Shown here: one piece after another, positions 27,148 through 36,099 of the stretch
How positions within the stretch are numbered: position 1 is the stretch's first letter
How the letters are laid out: each line of letters begins with the position of its first letter
Assembly: GCF_035975855.1 (NCBI RefSeq)
Contig: NZ_CP109055.1
Location: forward strand, 9,796,001-9,860,000
DNA: 64,000 nucleotides
Origin: Streptomyces sp. NBC_01304
GTDB lineage: Bacteria; Actinomycetota; Actinomycetes; Streptomycetales; Streptomycetaceae
Direction: 5' to 3'
Made by a program: the position numbers and the translations under genes
Notes under the pieces: model-generated
What the model saw: the letters and a program-made list of their open reading frames with translations, nothing else
What the model was told of the DNA's origin: nothing
Databases searched by the model: none

Positions 27148-27348
27148 AGGGCCTGTCTCCCCGATCTCTGCGGGCCCGCGACGCCTGGCAAGCTCCCCCA
27201 AGCTCTTCGAGCAGGGGGGACCCCCTCTCGCCGCACCGGGCGAAAGCCCAAGTACGTCCGGCCCATCGACGGGGCCTTCCGCCCGGCACGCCGAGAGCAC
27301 GCACCAGACGCCGCAGGCTGATCCACAGAGATCGGGGAGACAGGCCCT
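27148..27348. mobile_element. MITE-like palindromic element B, adjacent to element A
   Basis: 201 bp with perfect 23-bp terminal inverted repeats (27148-27170 and 27326-27348). The first nine bases AGGGCCTGT equal those of element A, but the inner arm differs (CTCCCCGATCTCTG). The core 27237-27314 repeats that of element A. The head of B directly follows the tail of A. There is no gene between 26945 and 27365 other than these elements. Confidence 0.75.
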
Positions 27349-27365
27349 GGCCGTGCGGCCCCGGC

Positions 27366-28319
27366 CTACCTTCCGGTGCGCCGGGGCGCCAGCTGCCCCA
27401 CCGGCTTGACCCGGCCGCGCGCGGCGAAGCCCCAGTCGAGGAGCGACCTGGCCTCCTTGTAGACGCCGTTGCGCACGCCGGAGCGCGGGTTCAGCACGGT
27501 GACCAGGACCGTACGGCCGCCCCGGCGCGCGGCGGTGACGAGCGTGTTCCCGGCCCGGCTGGTGTAGCCGTTCTTGATGCCGATCAGGCCCGGGTAGCGG
27601 TGTACGCCGTGGGTGCCGCTGAGCAGCCGATTGGTGTTGCGGATGCGGAAGCGCGAGCGGTGGGCCGGGAATCCGGCCGACGCCGTCGCGCAGTAGCGGG
27701 CGAAGCGCGGATCGCGCAGCCCGGCCCGCCCGAAGACCGACAGGTCGTACGCCGACGAGAACTGGCCCGGCGCGTCGTACCCGTCCGGCGACACCACCCG
27801 CGTGTCGCGCGCCCCGAGCGCCCTCGCCTTCGCCTGCATCTGTCGTGCCGTGCTGCGCCAGCCGCCGTTCATCCGGGCCAGCACCCGCACGGCGTCGTTG
27901 CCGGACTTGAGGAAGGTGCCGCGCCACAGGTCCGCGACACGGTAGCTGCGCCCGACCCGCAATCCGATCACGCTGCTGCCGGCGCCGATCCCGGCGAGAT
28001 CCCGGCCGGTGACGCGGTGCCGGGTGCGGCCGTCCAGGCGGGGCAGCACCGTCAGGGCGAAGAGCGTCTTGAGGGTGCTGGCCGGGGCCAGGCGTTTGTG
28101 CGGCCGGTGCACGGCCAGGATCTCGCCGGTGTCGGCATCGGCCACCAGCCAGGCGCGGGCCGACAGGTGACGGGGCAGGCGGGGGACGGCGGCACCCTCG
28201 ATCGACGCCGCCCGCACCGGTTCTGACGCGGCGACAGGCGCCACGAGCAGCGGGGCCAGGCCTGCGGCCAGGACGAGGGCCACACAAAGGAGGGGCCGGA
28301 CAAGCCATCTGACGCTCAT
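27366..28319 (-). CDS. D-alanyl-D-alanine carboxypeptidase (S11 penicillin-binding protein)
   Basis: 317 residues. A signal peptide occupies about 1-32. The serine-peptidase motifs are S81-T-L-K84, S139-G-N141 and K-N-G in GIKNGYTSRAGNT (KNG in place of the common KTG). It trims pentapeptide stems of peptidoglycan outside the membrane. There is no C-terminal membrane anchor or Pro/Ala tail, and it is shorter than typical Streptomyces DacA. The ATG at 28319 has no strong SD sequence. Its 3' end lies close to MITE-like element B. Confidence 0.88.
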   Translation of the reverse strand: MSVRWLVRPLLCVALVLAAGLAPLLVAPVAASEPVRAASIEGAAVPRLPRHLSARAWLVADADTGEILAVHRPHKRLAPASTLKTLFALTVLPRLDGRTRHRVTGRDLAGIGAGSSVIGLRVGRSYRVADLWRGTFLKSGNDAVRVLARMNGGWRSTARQMQAKARALGARDTRVVSPDGYDAPGQFSSAYDLSVFGRAGLRDPRFARYCATASAGFPAHRSRFRIRNTNRLLSGTHGVHRYPGLIGIKNGYTSRAGNTLVTAARRGGRTVLVTVLNPRSGVRNGVYKEARSLLDWGFAARGRVKPVGQLAPRRTGR

Positions 28320-28398
28320 TCAGTCAACGTAGGCGGGGGTGCCGCACGGCGCAGGCGGGCGTGGGCCGAGTGGGGTGCTGCGTGGCATGCTGATCCGC

Positions 28399-29061
28399 AT
28401 GGGGGATCAGGCGGCACGTACGGAACACTTGGCGGACCACGCGGCGGTCCGGGTCAGCTACGACACCGTGGCCGAGGAGTACGCGACGCGGCTGCACGAC
28501 GAGCTCGACGGCAAACCGCTGGACCGCGCGCTGCTCACCGCGCTCCTGGAGCAGACGGAGCCGGCCGGCCCGGTCGCCGACCTGGGCTGCGGGCCCGGGC
28601 ACGTGGCGGCCTGGCTCGCGGCCCAGGGGGCCCGTACGGTCGGCATCGACCTGTCGGCGGGCATGGTCGCCGAAGGCCGCCGACGGTTTCCGGAGGTGGA
28701 GTTCCGCGAGGGCGACCTCCTCGAACTGCCCGCCAAGGACGGCGAGTTCGCCTCCGCCGTCGCCCTCTACACGATCATCCACCTCGGGCCGGAGGAGCTG
28801 ATCCGCGCCTTCACGGAGGCGCACCGCGTGCTGCGTCCCTCGGGGCTCCTCCTCGTCGCGTTCCACATGGGCGCCGAGGTCCGGCACCTGGACGAGTGGT
28901 GGGGCCACGACGTGGACGTCGACTTCCGCTTCCTCGACCCCGCGCGCATCGCCGAACTCCTCGAAGAGGCGGGCTTCGCGGTGGAGATGCGGATGGAGCG
29001 CACGCATTACGCCGCGGAGGCCGAGACCCGGCGGGCCTATCTGCTGGCGCGCAGGGGCTGA
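28399..29061 (+). CDS. Class I SAM-dependent methyltransferase
   Basis: 220 residues. The SAM motif I is VADLGCGPGHVAAWLAAQGA (about 55-75), with the acidic end of strand 2 in VGIDLSAGMV, motif II/III VALYTIIHLGPEEL and LRPSGLLLVAFH. The segment VRVSYDTVAEEYA at the N-terminus is common in this group. The start is ATG 28399; ATG 28387 is equally possible. The substrate is unknown. The 3' end overlaps the convergent LysR gene by 25 bases. Confidence 0.85.
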   Translation: MGDQAARTEHLADHAAVRVSYDTVAEEYATRLHDELDGKPLDRALLTALLEQTEPAGPVADLGCGPGHVAAWLAAQGARTVGIDLSAGMVAEGRRRFPEVEFREGDLLELPAKDGEFASAVALYTIIHLGPEELIRAFTEAHRVLRPSGLLLVAFHMGAEVRHLDEWWGHDVDVDFRFLDPARIAELLEEAGFAVEMRMERTHYAAEAETRRAYLLARRG

Positions 29062-30017
29062 GGGCTCGTACGGGATGAGGGCGGGTACGGGTTGATCCGT
29101 GCGGCCGTCGCCCGCAGTTGTTCCAGGACGGCGCTCAGGATCGGGTCGCCGTCCGATCCGGCGCGTACGGCAGCGAAGACATGCCGGGTCGGCGGCGGCC
29201 CCGCGGGGGAGCGGAGCACCAGGCCGGGGCGGTGCAATGGCTGGACCAGGCGGGGGACGAGGGCGACGCCGAGACCCGCCTCGACGAGGGCGGCCAGGGA
29301 CTGCCAGTCGTTGACGGCGTGCCGGATGTCCGGGGTGAAGCCGTTCGCCGCGCACAGGGACCGGGTGATGGCGCCGCAGCAACTGCGCGGATCGCCCACG
29401 ATCCAGGTGTCGCCGGCCAGATCGCGCAGCGGGATGTCCTGCTCCCGGGCCAGGCGGTGGGCGGCCGGCAGGGCCAGATCGAGCGTGTCCACCAACAGAT
29501 CGACACGGGTGTAGCGGCGGTCGGTGTGCGGTGGGGCCGCGGCGAAGTCGACGGCGATCGCGAGGTCGACCTCGCCGGCGTCGAGTCGCGTGAACAGGTC
29601 CGGCGGCTCCGCCTCGACCACTGTGATGCGGACGTCCGGGTGCTGCTCGGTCAGCGGACGCAGGGCGTGCGGCAGCAGCCCGGTGATGGCACTGGAGAAC
29701 GCCCCGACGGTCACCTCGCCGCGGCGCCCCTCCTGCCAGGCCGAGAGTGCGGCGCGGGCCTCCTCCCACTGTGCGGCCATCACATCGGCATGCTCGAGCA
29801 GCACACGCGCCTGCCCGGTCAGCCGCACCCCGCGCCCGGCCCGCTCGATCAGGGGTACGCCCACCTCCCGGGACAGGGCCGTCAGCTGCTGCGACACCGC
29901 GGAAGGCGTCAGATGCAGGGCCGCGGCGGTGCGGGCCAGGCTGCCGCGGCGGGCCAGCTCCCGCAGTACGCCGAGGCGGCGCAGGTCCACTGTGAAGGAG
30001 TTGCTTACCGGTTCCAT
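29037..30017 (-). CDS. LysR family transcriptional regulator
   Basis: 326 residues. The N-terminal HTH is LGVLRELARRGSLARTAAALHLTPSAVSQQLTALSREVG (about 15-54), then the LysR substrate-binding domain (about 98-310, GEVTVGAFSSAITGLLPHALRPL onward). It is divergent from the small hydrolase gene at 30200, which it may regulate. There is no obvious T-N11-A box that I can single out in the 182-bp gap. Confidence 0.9.
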   Translation of the reverse strand: MEPVSNSFTVDLRRLGVLRELARRGSLARTAAALHLTPSAVSQQLTALSREVGVPLIERAGRGVRLTGQARVLLEHADVMAAQWEEARAALSAWQEGRRGEVTVGAFSSAITGLLPHALRPLTEQHPDVRITVVEAEPPDLFTRLDAGEVDLAIAVDFAAAPPHTDRRYTRVDLLVDTLDLALPAAHRLAREQDIPLRDLAGDTWIVGDPRSCCGAITRSLCAANGFTPDIRHAVNDWQSLAALVEAGLGVALVPRLVQPLHRPGLVLRSPAGPPPTRHVFAAVRAGSDGDPILSAVLEQLRATAARINPYPPSSRTSPQPLRASR

Positions 30018-30199
30018 CGAGAGAGATTAACTGGACCTGCATGATCGGCCGGGCTCAGGATGGCGCGTAGCCACCCGGGCTGCCTGCCTGTCGCTGAGGG
30101 AACTCTCGGTGCGATTCGCGCCGTAAATAACGTGACCTAGCGTCTGCGCGGTGCCGCGCCCCCGCTCCCTCCCGCCGACCGCGAAAGCCCGAGCCCACC

Positions 30200-30841
30200 A
30201 TGCCCCGAACCCCGCAGTCCCCGACCGGCCAGGCGCGCGGCGAACAGCCCGCCCAAGCCTTCCTGCTGCTCCACGGCTGGCAGAACCATCGCCCCGCCGA
30301 GCACTGGCAACACTGGCTGGCCGACCGCCTGGCCGCGCTCGGCCACACCGTCGCCTACCCTCAGCTGCCCGCCCCCGACGCCCCGGACCTGAACCACTGG
30401 CTGGCCGAACTGACCGCCCGGCTCGAAGCGTTGCGCGGGGCGGCGCGAACCACGGTCGTCTGCCACAGCCTGGCCTGCACCCTGTGGCTGCACGCAGTGG
30501 CCCGTGACGCCGTGCCGTTCCCGGTCGACCGGGTCCTGCTGGTCGCTCCGCCGTCGCCGTCCTTCGTCCAACAGCACGCCGAGATCGCGCAGTTCACCCC
30601 ACCTGCGCCGAGCGAGCTCCGCCTCTCCACCGCAGCCGGGCACACCCGTATGGTCGCCGCCGACAACGACCCGTGCTGCCCCGAGGGCGCCACCGAGGTG
30701 TACGCGACCCCGCTCGGACTGCCGATCGACGTCCTGGTGGGGGAGGCCCACTTGAACCCGGATGCCGGTTATGGGGCGTGGCCCTCTGTCCTCGAGTGGT
30801 GCCTGAGCCCGTCCGGGGACGGTCCGGTCGGGCGCCGGTAA
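30200..30841 (+). CDS. RBBP9/YdeN-family alpha/beta hydrolase
   Basis: 213 residues. The short serine hydrolase layout is complete: FLLLHGWQNHRPAEHWQHWL, nucleophile in VVCHSLACTLW, Asp in MVAADNDPCCP and His in GEAHLNPDAGYG. The family has serine hydrolase activity of unknown physiological substrate. ATG 30200 is used; upstream in-frame sequence is poorly coding. It lies downstream of and divergent from the LysR gene. Confidence 0.82.
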   Translation: MPRTPQSPTGQARGEQPAQAFLLLHGWQNHRPAEHWQHWLADRLAALGHTVAYPQLPAPDAPDLNHWLAELTARLEALRGAARTTVVCHSLACTLWLHAVARDAVPFPVDRVLLVAPPSPSFVQQHAEIAQFTPPAPSELRLSTAAGHTRMVAADNDPCCPEGATEVYATPLGLPIDVLVGEAHLNPDAGYGAWPSVLEWCLSPSGDGPVGRR

Positions 30842-30848
30842 GGGGTGA

Positions 30849-31409
30849 CTACGGATGAATGCCGTACTCGGCAAGCCAGTTCAGCAGGCACGCCCGGTCC
30901 GCCACGGCGAGCCGTCCGCCGGTGAAGCGGGCGTCGTCGGTGACCTCCGCACGGCACAGCGGCGGCGGAACGAACAGTCGCGCCGACTCGTCGTCGGCGA
31001 ACTCCGCCTCGGCCAGGACGAGTCCGTCCAGCGGGGTGCCGAACACATCAACACCCAGCGGCGGCACGCTCAACCGGGTCTTGGACAGCACCATGGCCGG
31101 CAGCGAAGCGAGCAGGGCGTACTCGGCCTCTGACAGGTAGGTGTTGGTGATCAGGCCCTGAACGGCGCCCGGGCGGTCGGCGGGCACCTTCTGTGTCAGC
31201 TTGAACAGGACGCCCCCGCCGTCGGCACACTCGGCCCGCCGCAGCCGCAGCCGTGTGCCCTCCAGGTACCGGTCGGTGATCCACCGGGTGACGGTCACCG
31301 ACGACGGTGGCGGCGCGCCGGCGAGCAGGAACCGTCGCTCGCGCTCGATGCGCGCGTACTTTCCCTCACGCGGCACGCGGTCCTCCTGATCGCTGCGGTG
31401 TTCCGTCAT
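30849..31409 (-). CDS. CYTH-like domain protein
   Basis: 186 residues. The N-terminal IERERRFLL resembles the ExExK strand of CYTH phosphohydrolases, followed by the alternating charged strands TDRYLEGTRLRLRRAE, FKLTQK and YLSEAEYALLASLPA. It probably acts on triphosphates or organic phosphates, with activity unproven. The 3' end lies 7 bases from the end of the convergent hydrolase gene. Confidence 0.7.
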   Translation of the reverse strand: MTEHRSDQEDRVPREGKYARIERERRFLLAGAPPPSSVTVTRWITDRYLEGTRLRLRRAECADGGGVLFKLTQKVPADRPGAVQGLITNTYLSEAEYALLASLPAMVLSKTRLSVPPLGVDVFGTPLDGLVLAEAEFADDESARLFVPPPLCRAEVTDDARFTGGRLAVADRACLLNWLAEYGIHP

Positions 31410-31499
31410 GGGAGAAGACCTCGCAAGGACTCGGCTCGCGCGGGGTGAACGTCCCCCGATCCGTCCTCGGGTCAGGAGCGGGTCGGGCATCATCGCAGG

Positions 31500-31775
31500 A
31501 TGGACTACGAATTCTGGAGTGAGGTTCACGCGCGTGGTGGCATGCCCGCGGTGGAGAGCGCACTGAAGGACCTGGCGGCCCGGTCGACCCCCGAGGAGGT
31601 GGACGCGGCGGTGGACGTGGTCTGCCGCGTCATCGAGGACGGCACCGCCCGCATCAACGCCCTCGCCGACCAGCACGAGGCGAAGGCCCAGGAGCTGGAA
31701 CGGCAGGTGCGTGAGCTGGAGCAGCATGTAGCCGAACGCTCGGCCGCGCGCTCCGAGGAGCAGTCCGGCAGCTGA
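31500..31775 (+). CDS. Small coiled-coil hypothetical protein
   Basis: 91 residues, acidic and helical. Residues about 55-85 (HEAKAQELERQVRELEQHVAERSAARSEEQ) form a coiled-coil pattern. There is no family that I recognise. The ATG at 31500 has only a weak GCAGG before it. It is divergent from the CYTH gene. It is supported by codon use and by lack of another frame here. Confidence 0.55.
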   Translation: MDYEFWSEVHARGGMPAVESALKDLAARSTPEEVDAAVDVVCRVIEDGTARINALADQHEAKAQELERQVRELEQHVAERSAARSEEQSGS

Positions 31776-31810
31776 GCGCGTGGGCGGATCACGGGATGAG
31801 CGCACATCAT

Positions 31811-31882
31811 CAGCTGCGCTCCATTCACCAGCTGCGCGTCGCCCACCAACTGCGCGCCTCCCACCAGTCGTGTGCCGATCAG
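31811..31882. repeat. 18-bp degenerate tandem repeat, four units, at the end of a hypothetical gene
   Basis: Units start at 31811, 31829, 31847 and 31865 (consensus CAGCTGCGCGYCTCCCAC). The fourth, most divergent unit contains the stop codon of the minus-strand gene (31879-31881), so the other three are its downstream copies. Read through, they would encode a GAQLVG-type repeat. Confidence 0.7.
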
Positions 31883-32526
31883 TAGATGTGCACCGAGACC
31901 CCGCACACGCCCAGGCCGGCCTCGGCTGCCTCGCGCAACTGTCGGAGCGGACCGTCGACTACGCGCTCCTCGTCGTCGCCGTAGTAGTCGAGCCAGTCCT
32001 GCTCCTCGGCCGCCGCGCGCTCCTCGGGACGGAAGGTGAGCGCCTCCTCCACGGCCGGCAGGGCCTGGCGCAACTGTGCGGAGTCGAGCAGGAAGTTGCC
32101 GCACCAGCCGGGCAGCAGTGCGGCGCGGCGTGGTCCGATGGCGTGGAAGAGCGAGGCGACCGCGTACTCCTTGCTGTGGATGGAGAGGAACATCCGGTCC
32201 GTGTCCGCGGCCTCCTGCCACACGTCGTCCGGCAGGTAGAAGTCGGTGTCGTCAGGCCCGCCCTGGTACATCTCGTCCGTCCGGTCCCCGGGGCAGGTCA
32301 GATCCCGGAATGAGGTCAAGTCCTCGGCGTCCTGGTCGTTGCCGTTCCCGAAGGGGCGCCACCAGGTCCGGTAATCGGGCAGCGGCCGGGCCTGCCACCG
32401 CCGCCGGCGTGCCTGGGCGAGCGGATCGTCGTGGTCGGCCCTGAGCAGCGGCAGCATGCGGGGCGCGAGGCGGGCGACGAAGGCGTCGTCATGGGCGGAG
32501 ATCGCCCAGGCAGAGGTGAATCCCAT
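31879..32526 (-). CDS. Hypothetical protein, acidic, possibly DUF1877-like
   Basis: 215 residues, strongly acidic, without signal or membrane segments. It has the feel of YfbM/DUF1877-type proteins (N-terminal MGFTSAW, C-terminal helix with LRQLREAAEAGLGVCGVSVHIY), but I cannot assign it firmly. The start ATG at 32526 is the first with good downstream codon use. The neighbours give no hint of function. Confidence 0.6.
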   Translation of the reverse strand: MGFTSAWAISAHDDAFVARLAPRMLPLLRADHDDPLAQARRRRWQARPLPDYRTWWRPFGNGNDQDAEDLTSFRDLTCPGDRTDEMYQGGPDDTDFYLPDDVWQEAADTDRMFLSIHSKEYAVASLFHAIGPRRAALLPGWCGNFLLDSAQLRQALPAVEEALTFRPEERAAAEEQDWLDYYGDDEERVVDGPLRQLREAAEAGLGVCGVSVHIY

Positions 32527-32633
32527 GCCGGGGACCGTATGCCCCGGCACTGACAGTGGTCCGTTCCGGGCAGGGTCCCGTTCCGTTGAGCGGCGCCCGG
32601 CCCGGCCCGGTGACACTCTCGCCCGAAGTGCCC

Positions 32634-32816
32634 TCAGGCAGCCGTCACCACGATCTCGCTGCGTACCGCCGCCGCCCACTCCGTCACCAAGCGGAGATAG
32701 AGAGTCCGCTGCTCCGGGGAGAGCCGCCCGTCGTTGCTCGCCCAGAGGGCGCGGATCTCCGCGTTCACCTCGGTGGCGGGCCGCATGAATTCGCGGGTCT
32801 GAACGGTCAGTGGCAT
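32634..32816 (-). CDS. Small hypothetical protein
   Basis: 60 residues beginning MPLTVQTREFMRPATEVN and ending in a helical WAAAVRSEIV. There is no known domain. ATG 32816 is chosen over one 11 codons upstream. Codon third positions are G/C rich, as in real genes of the window. The function is unknown. Confidence 0.5.
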   Translation of the reverse strand: MPLTVQTREFMRPATEVNAEIRALWASNDGRLSPEQRTLYLRLVTEWAAAVRSEIVVTAA

Positions 32817-32916
32817 AGCACCGAAGGGTAAACGCATTACAACATCCATGCCACAGGGCTGACTTGTACTTCAAGTGGTCCTCCAGCGGCACTGCGGGTG
32901 GACCTCGAGGATTCTC

Positions 32917-33228
32917 CTACGGTTTCTTCAAGCGATCCGGGGGAGCCGCGTCCCTCACCGGCGGTGCGTCGCGGCGCGGCAGGGCCCGGCGCATGGGGCG
33001 TCCCTCGATGAGTTTGTGGCTCGTGCGCAGCCACACCGCCGAACCCTCGTGCACCTTGGCCTGCCTGCGGGGACCGTGTTCGGGCAGGTAGGCGCTCTCC
33101 TCGGTGCCGTCGGGCAGGGTCACGACGGCGATGACGAGCGATCCGCCGAGCGGGACGAGGCGTTTGACGATGCCCGAACTGTGCAGTGAGGACTGCCGCT
33201 TCTTCGTCTTTTCCTTGTTGTTCTTCAT
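32917..33228 (-). CDS. Small basic hypothetical protein
   Basis: 103 residues, Lys-rich at the start (MKNNKEKTKKRQSS) and Arg/Pro-rich at the end. A central beta-rich part (GIVKRLVPLGGSLVIAVVTLPDGTEESAYLP) is followed by VWLRTSHKLIEG. There is no recognised family. It may bind nucleic acid, judging by charge only. The gene stands alone, upstream of the small protein at 32634. Confidence 0.55.
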   Translation of the reverse strand: MKNNKEKTKKRQSSLHSSGIVKRLVPLGGSLVIAVVTLPDGTEESAYLPEHGPRRQAKVHEGSAVWLRTSHKLIEGRPMRRALPRRDAPPVRDAAPPDRLKKP

Positions 33229-33267
33229 GGCACCGTTGTAGCGGCTCCCGAGCGGAGTGCTTCCCTC

Positions 33268-33972
33268 TCACTTGACGAGATTCAGCACGGGGCGCAGTCC
33301 GTCGGGGCGCTCCGCCGTCGGCAGGTGGTCCACGAAGTGCACCTGGCAGCCGATTTGGGCGGCCCCGGCGTCCGCGCGCCGGTCGTCGCCCACCATGAGG
33401 ACGTGCTCCGGTGCGACGGCCAGGGCGTCGCAGGCCGCCGCGAACAGTTCGGGTGCGGGCTTTTGGACGCCGTGTTCGTACGACAGGACGTACGCGTCGA
33501 CATGGGCGTCGAGGCCATGTGCGCGGAACACGGGCCGCAGGTCCCAGCCGATGTTGCTGATGACCGCGACGCCGATGCCGCGCTCGCGCAGTTCGGCCAG
33601 GACCTCATGGGCGTCGGGGTAGGGCTGCCAGGCGGCCGCGGTCATGTGGCGTTCGTACAGCGCGTCGTGCAATCGCGGGTCGGGCAGTTCGACTTGGCGG
33701 GACAGACCGGTGAAGGCCGCGCGGTGTCCTGTCGCGTCCACGTCTCGGTGGGTCCACAGGTCGGCCAGCTGGTCGGGGACCGAGGCGGGGGATGAGCCGC
33801 CGGGCAGGGCGCCCGCGGTCTCCAGGGCCGCCGCGAGGCGCTGCAACTCAGGCTCGGGCAGGGTGAGTTCGGCCTCGGTGAGGACGGCGCGCAGCCAGGA
33901 CTCGGCGGATTCGATGCGCAGCAGAGTGCCGGAGAAGTCGAACAGCACGCCCTTGATCGTCATGATCGTCAT
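33268..33972 (-). CDS. HAD family hydrolase
   Basis: 234 residues. The HAD motifs are in order: motif I DFSGTLL (the second Asp replaced by Ser, DxSGT), motif II VISNIG, motif III KPAPELF with Lys, and motif IV GDDRRADAGAAQIG. The cap is helical, C1 type. The missing second Asp suggests the phosphatase mechanism is altered, or that it acts as a dehalogenase-like or non-phosphatase member. The ATG overlaps the stop of the PAP2 gene (TCATGA), so the two are coupled. Confidence 0.85.
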   Translation of the reverse strand: MTIMTIKGVLFDFSGTLLRIESAESWLRAVLTEAELTLPEPELQRLAAALETAGALPGGSSPASVPDQLADLWTHRDVDATGHRAAFTGLSRQVELPDPRLHDALYERHMTAAAWQPYPDAHEVLAELRERGIGVAVISNIGWDLRPVFRAHGLDAHVDAYVLSYEHGVQKPAPELFAAACDALAVAPEHVLMVGDDRRADAGAAQIGCQVHFVDHLPTAERPDGLRPVLNLVK

Positions 33973-34820
33973 GAGGGAAATCCTCGGTGCCCCGGTGCGG
34001 CCCGGTCAAGGAGCCCCGGTTCGGCGGCACGCTCAAGGAGTCGGCCGTCGTGGTTGCCGCGACCGGGTGGCGGCGGTGCGTCGGGTGGGGGTGTCGTCCG
34101 TGGGGCGTTTCCGTACGTTGCCGCCGTCGCGTTCCGGCGCGGGTACGTCCCGTGCCGGCGCTCGTAGGTCCACATGGCCAGCGACACCATGAACGCGCCG
34201 AGGAGATAGCCGCCGAGCACGTCCGTGGGCCAGTGCACCCCCAGCCATACGCGCGTGACGCCGACGCCGAGGACCGACAGCGCGGCGAGTGCGCCCACCA
34301 CGCCTTGGACCCCGCGCCCGGCACCGTACGCCCGGAGCAGCCACACCAGCAGCCCGCACACGACCGTCGCGGTCAACGCGTGCCCGGACGGAAACGCCGC
34401 GTACTGCGCGCTGTCCACGGGGTCGGTCCACACCGGACGGTCGCGGTCGACCGCCGCCTTGAGGCCCTGCTGCAGCAGTGTGCCGAGCGCACACGTGGCC
34501 GCCACCCACAGCGCGAGCCACCGTGCGCCCTGCCACCACAGCCACCCTGTGATCACGGCACACAGGGGGCGCATCGCCCAGGGGTCCCACACCCAGTCGC
34601 TGAGCACGCGCTGGGTGTGGGTCAGGGCGGGGGAGTCCAGGGCCCAGCGGTGCGCGGCCCGGGTGATGTCCTCGTCGAGGCCGAGGAGCGGGCGCCACTC
34701 GAAGGCGACCAGAGCGAGCAGCAGGGCCGAGAGCGCGGCCAGGACGAGCGCCGTCCGGGCGGCGGTGCCGAAGGTGGCGGACGGCGGGCGGGGCGGGGTG
34801 TCCAGTGGTGCCGGGTGCAT
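33969..34820 (-). CDS. PAP2 superfamily membrane phosphatase
   Basis: 283 residues with about five membrane spans. The three PAP2 signature blocks are KAAVDRDRP, PSGHA and TRVWLGVHWPTDVLGG, with catalytic His in each of the latter two. It dephosphorylates lipid or undecaprenyl phosphates at the membrane. A Pro/Arg-rich cytoplasmic tail of about 60 residues is unusual. It is translationally coupled to the HAD gene downstream. Confidence 0.9.
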   Translation of the reverse strand: MHPAPLDTPPRPPSATFGTAARTALVLAALSALLLALVAFEWRPLLGLDEDITRAAHRWALDSPALTHTQRVLSDWVWDPWAMRPLCAVITGWLWWQGARWLALWVAATCALGTLLQQGLKAAVDRDRPVWTDPVDSAQYAAFPSGHALTATVVCGLLVWLLRAYGAGRGVQGVVGALAALSVLGVGVTRVWLGVHWPTDVLGGYLLGAFMVSLAMWTYERRHGTYPRRNATAATYGNAPRTTPPPDAPPPPGRGNHDGRLLERAAEPGLLDRAAPGHRGFPS

Positions 34821-34958
34821 GGGCCGATCCTCGCCGACGTCGGGGTGCGCGGGCCAGAGTGGCGCACGGAGGCGGGGCTTCGGCTCCGACGGGCGGCCCC
34901 GGCTCGCAGCCCCGTACGAGCGTCGTACGCCGGGGCGGTAGGGGGGGCGGCCGAGGGT

Positions 34959-35894
34959 CTAGCCGAGCGTGCTGAGCCCCGGCATGAACGCCACGAGGAC
35001 CGGAACCACGGGCACCAGGGCCCCGGCCGCCGTCAGGCGGAGCCTGCGTCCAGCGGTGAGGCGGGGCTCGGGGGTGAGCAGGCGGTGCACCCGCTCGGGG
35101 ACCTGGGCGTGCGGGGTCGGGCAGGGGCCGAACACGCCGCGGTCCTCGTTGAGTTCGACCAGGGCCAGCGCGATCGTCAGCCGGCCGAAGCGCCGCGAGG
35201 CCACGTCGTCGGCCGCCAGCTCGACCAGGCGGTGCATCTCGTCGCGGAACGCGGCGAAGACCGGGACCTGCGGGAACCCGCCCGCCAGCGCGCCCGAGCA
35301 GTGCAGCAGCCAGTCGTGCCGCGCCTGCGCGTGCCCCTGCTCATGGGCGAGGACCGCGTCGAGCTGGCGGCCCTTGAGGCGGCGCAACGCGGCGGTGGTG
35401 ATGACCAGTTGGGGTGCGGCACCGGGCAGCCACCAGGCGTCCGGACGCTCACCTTCGAGGACGACGAGCCGGTCCGTGCCGGGCTCCTCGCCGGGCAGCA
35501 GCGGGGAGCGTACGAGGAGTTCGGCCCGACGGCGGCGGCGCCGCGCGCGGGCCCGCACGATCTCGCGGGTCAGCATCGCCCCGGTCCACACCGCCCCTGC
35601 GGCCAGCGCCAGCGCGGTCGCCGCGGCCCACGGCCCGGACGCCCCGAGCGCGTACGCCTCGACCACATCACTGGGTGCGGGCGCGAACACCCGGCCGCGT
35701 ACGGCCTGCCAGGCGGCGGAGGCGCTCAGTGTCATCGACAGGGCGCAGCACAGCAGCACACCGGCCACGACGCACTGCCACATCCACAGTGCGACGACGG
35801 GTTCGCGCTCGGGCCACTCGGCGCGTGCCAGGAGTCTGGGGGCCACGACGGCGGTCAGCGCGCCGAGCAGGAGCAGGGCGACGGGGACCAACAT
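34959..35894 (-). CDS. M56 family metallopeptidase (BlaR1/MecR1-like, zinc-dependent membrane protease)
   Basis: 311 residues. The zinc-binding HEQGH is in DAVLAHEQGHAQARHDWLLH (about residues 182-186). N-terminal membrane segments lie at about 2-20, 36-58 and 86-108, and one at the C-terminus. There is no penicillin-binding sensor domain, so it is the short actinobacterial type. Such proteases usually pair with a BlaI repressor, but none is visible in the window. A palindrome just upstream looks like a BlaI-type operator. It is divergent from the DUF5134 gene, a common neighbour. Confidence 0.87.
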   Translation of the reverse strand: MLVPVALLLLGALTAVVAPRLLARAEWPEREPVVALWMWQCVVAGVLLCCALSMTLSASAAWQAVRGRVFAPAPSDVVEAYALGASGPWAAATALALAAGAVWTGAMLTREIVRARARRRRRRAELLVRSPLLPGEEPGTDRLVVLEGERPDAWWLPGAAPQLVITTAALRRLKGRQLDAVLAHEQGHAQARHDWLLHCSGALAGGFPQVPVFAAFRDEMHRLVELAADDVASRRFGRLTIALALVELNEDRGVFGPCPTPHAQVPERVHRLLTPEPRLTAGRRLRLTAAGALVPVVPVLVAFMPGLSTLG

Positions 35895-35908
35895 GCGCCC
35901 AAGCCTAT

Positions 35909-35921
35909 GTAGCGGCGCTAC
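35909..35921. promoter_or_regulatory. Candidate BlaI-type operator palindrome
   Basis: GTAGCGGCGCTAC is a perfect 13-bp palindrome, 15 bases upstream of the M56 gene start and followed by TACATAG on that strand, reminiscent of the TACA/TGTA dyads bound by BlaI/MecI. The assignment rests on the neighbour gene and symmetry only. Confidence 0.4.
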
Positions 35922-36099
35922 CCGACGGTATGGGCCTGCCCGTCAAGTGACGCACGCCACGGCCGCGGTGCGGCCCGGCGGCGACCGCATGCTCCCCCTC
36001 GTACACCCTTGCGCCGCGTGCGCTCCGACCCTGGCGGGCATCACCTCATCGACACCGTTCTCAGCTACAGCGTCGAACCGTCGAAGGGGGAGGTGCGCC

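Noticed and set aside
27366..28319. DD-carboxypeptidase considered a pseudogene because KTG is KNG.
   Set aside because: SxxK and SGN are intact, the frame is full length with a signal peptide, and a conservative change in the third motif is not evidence of loss.
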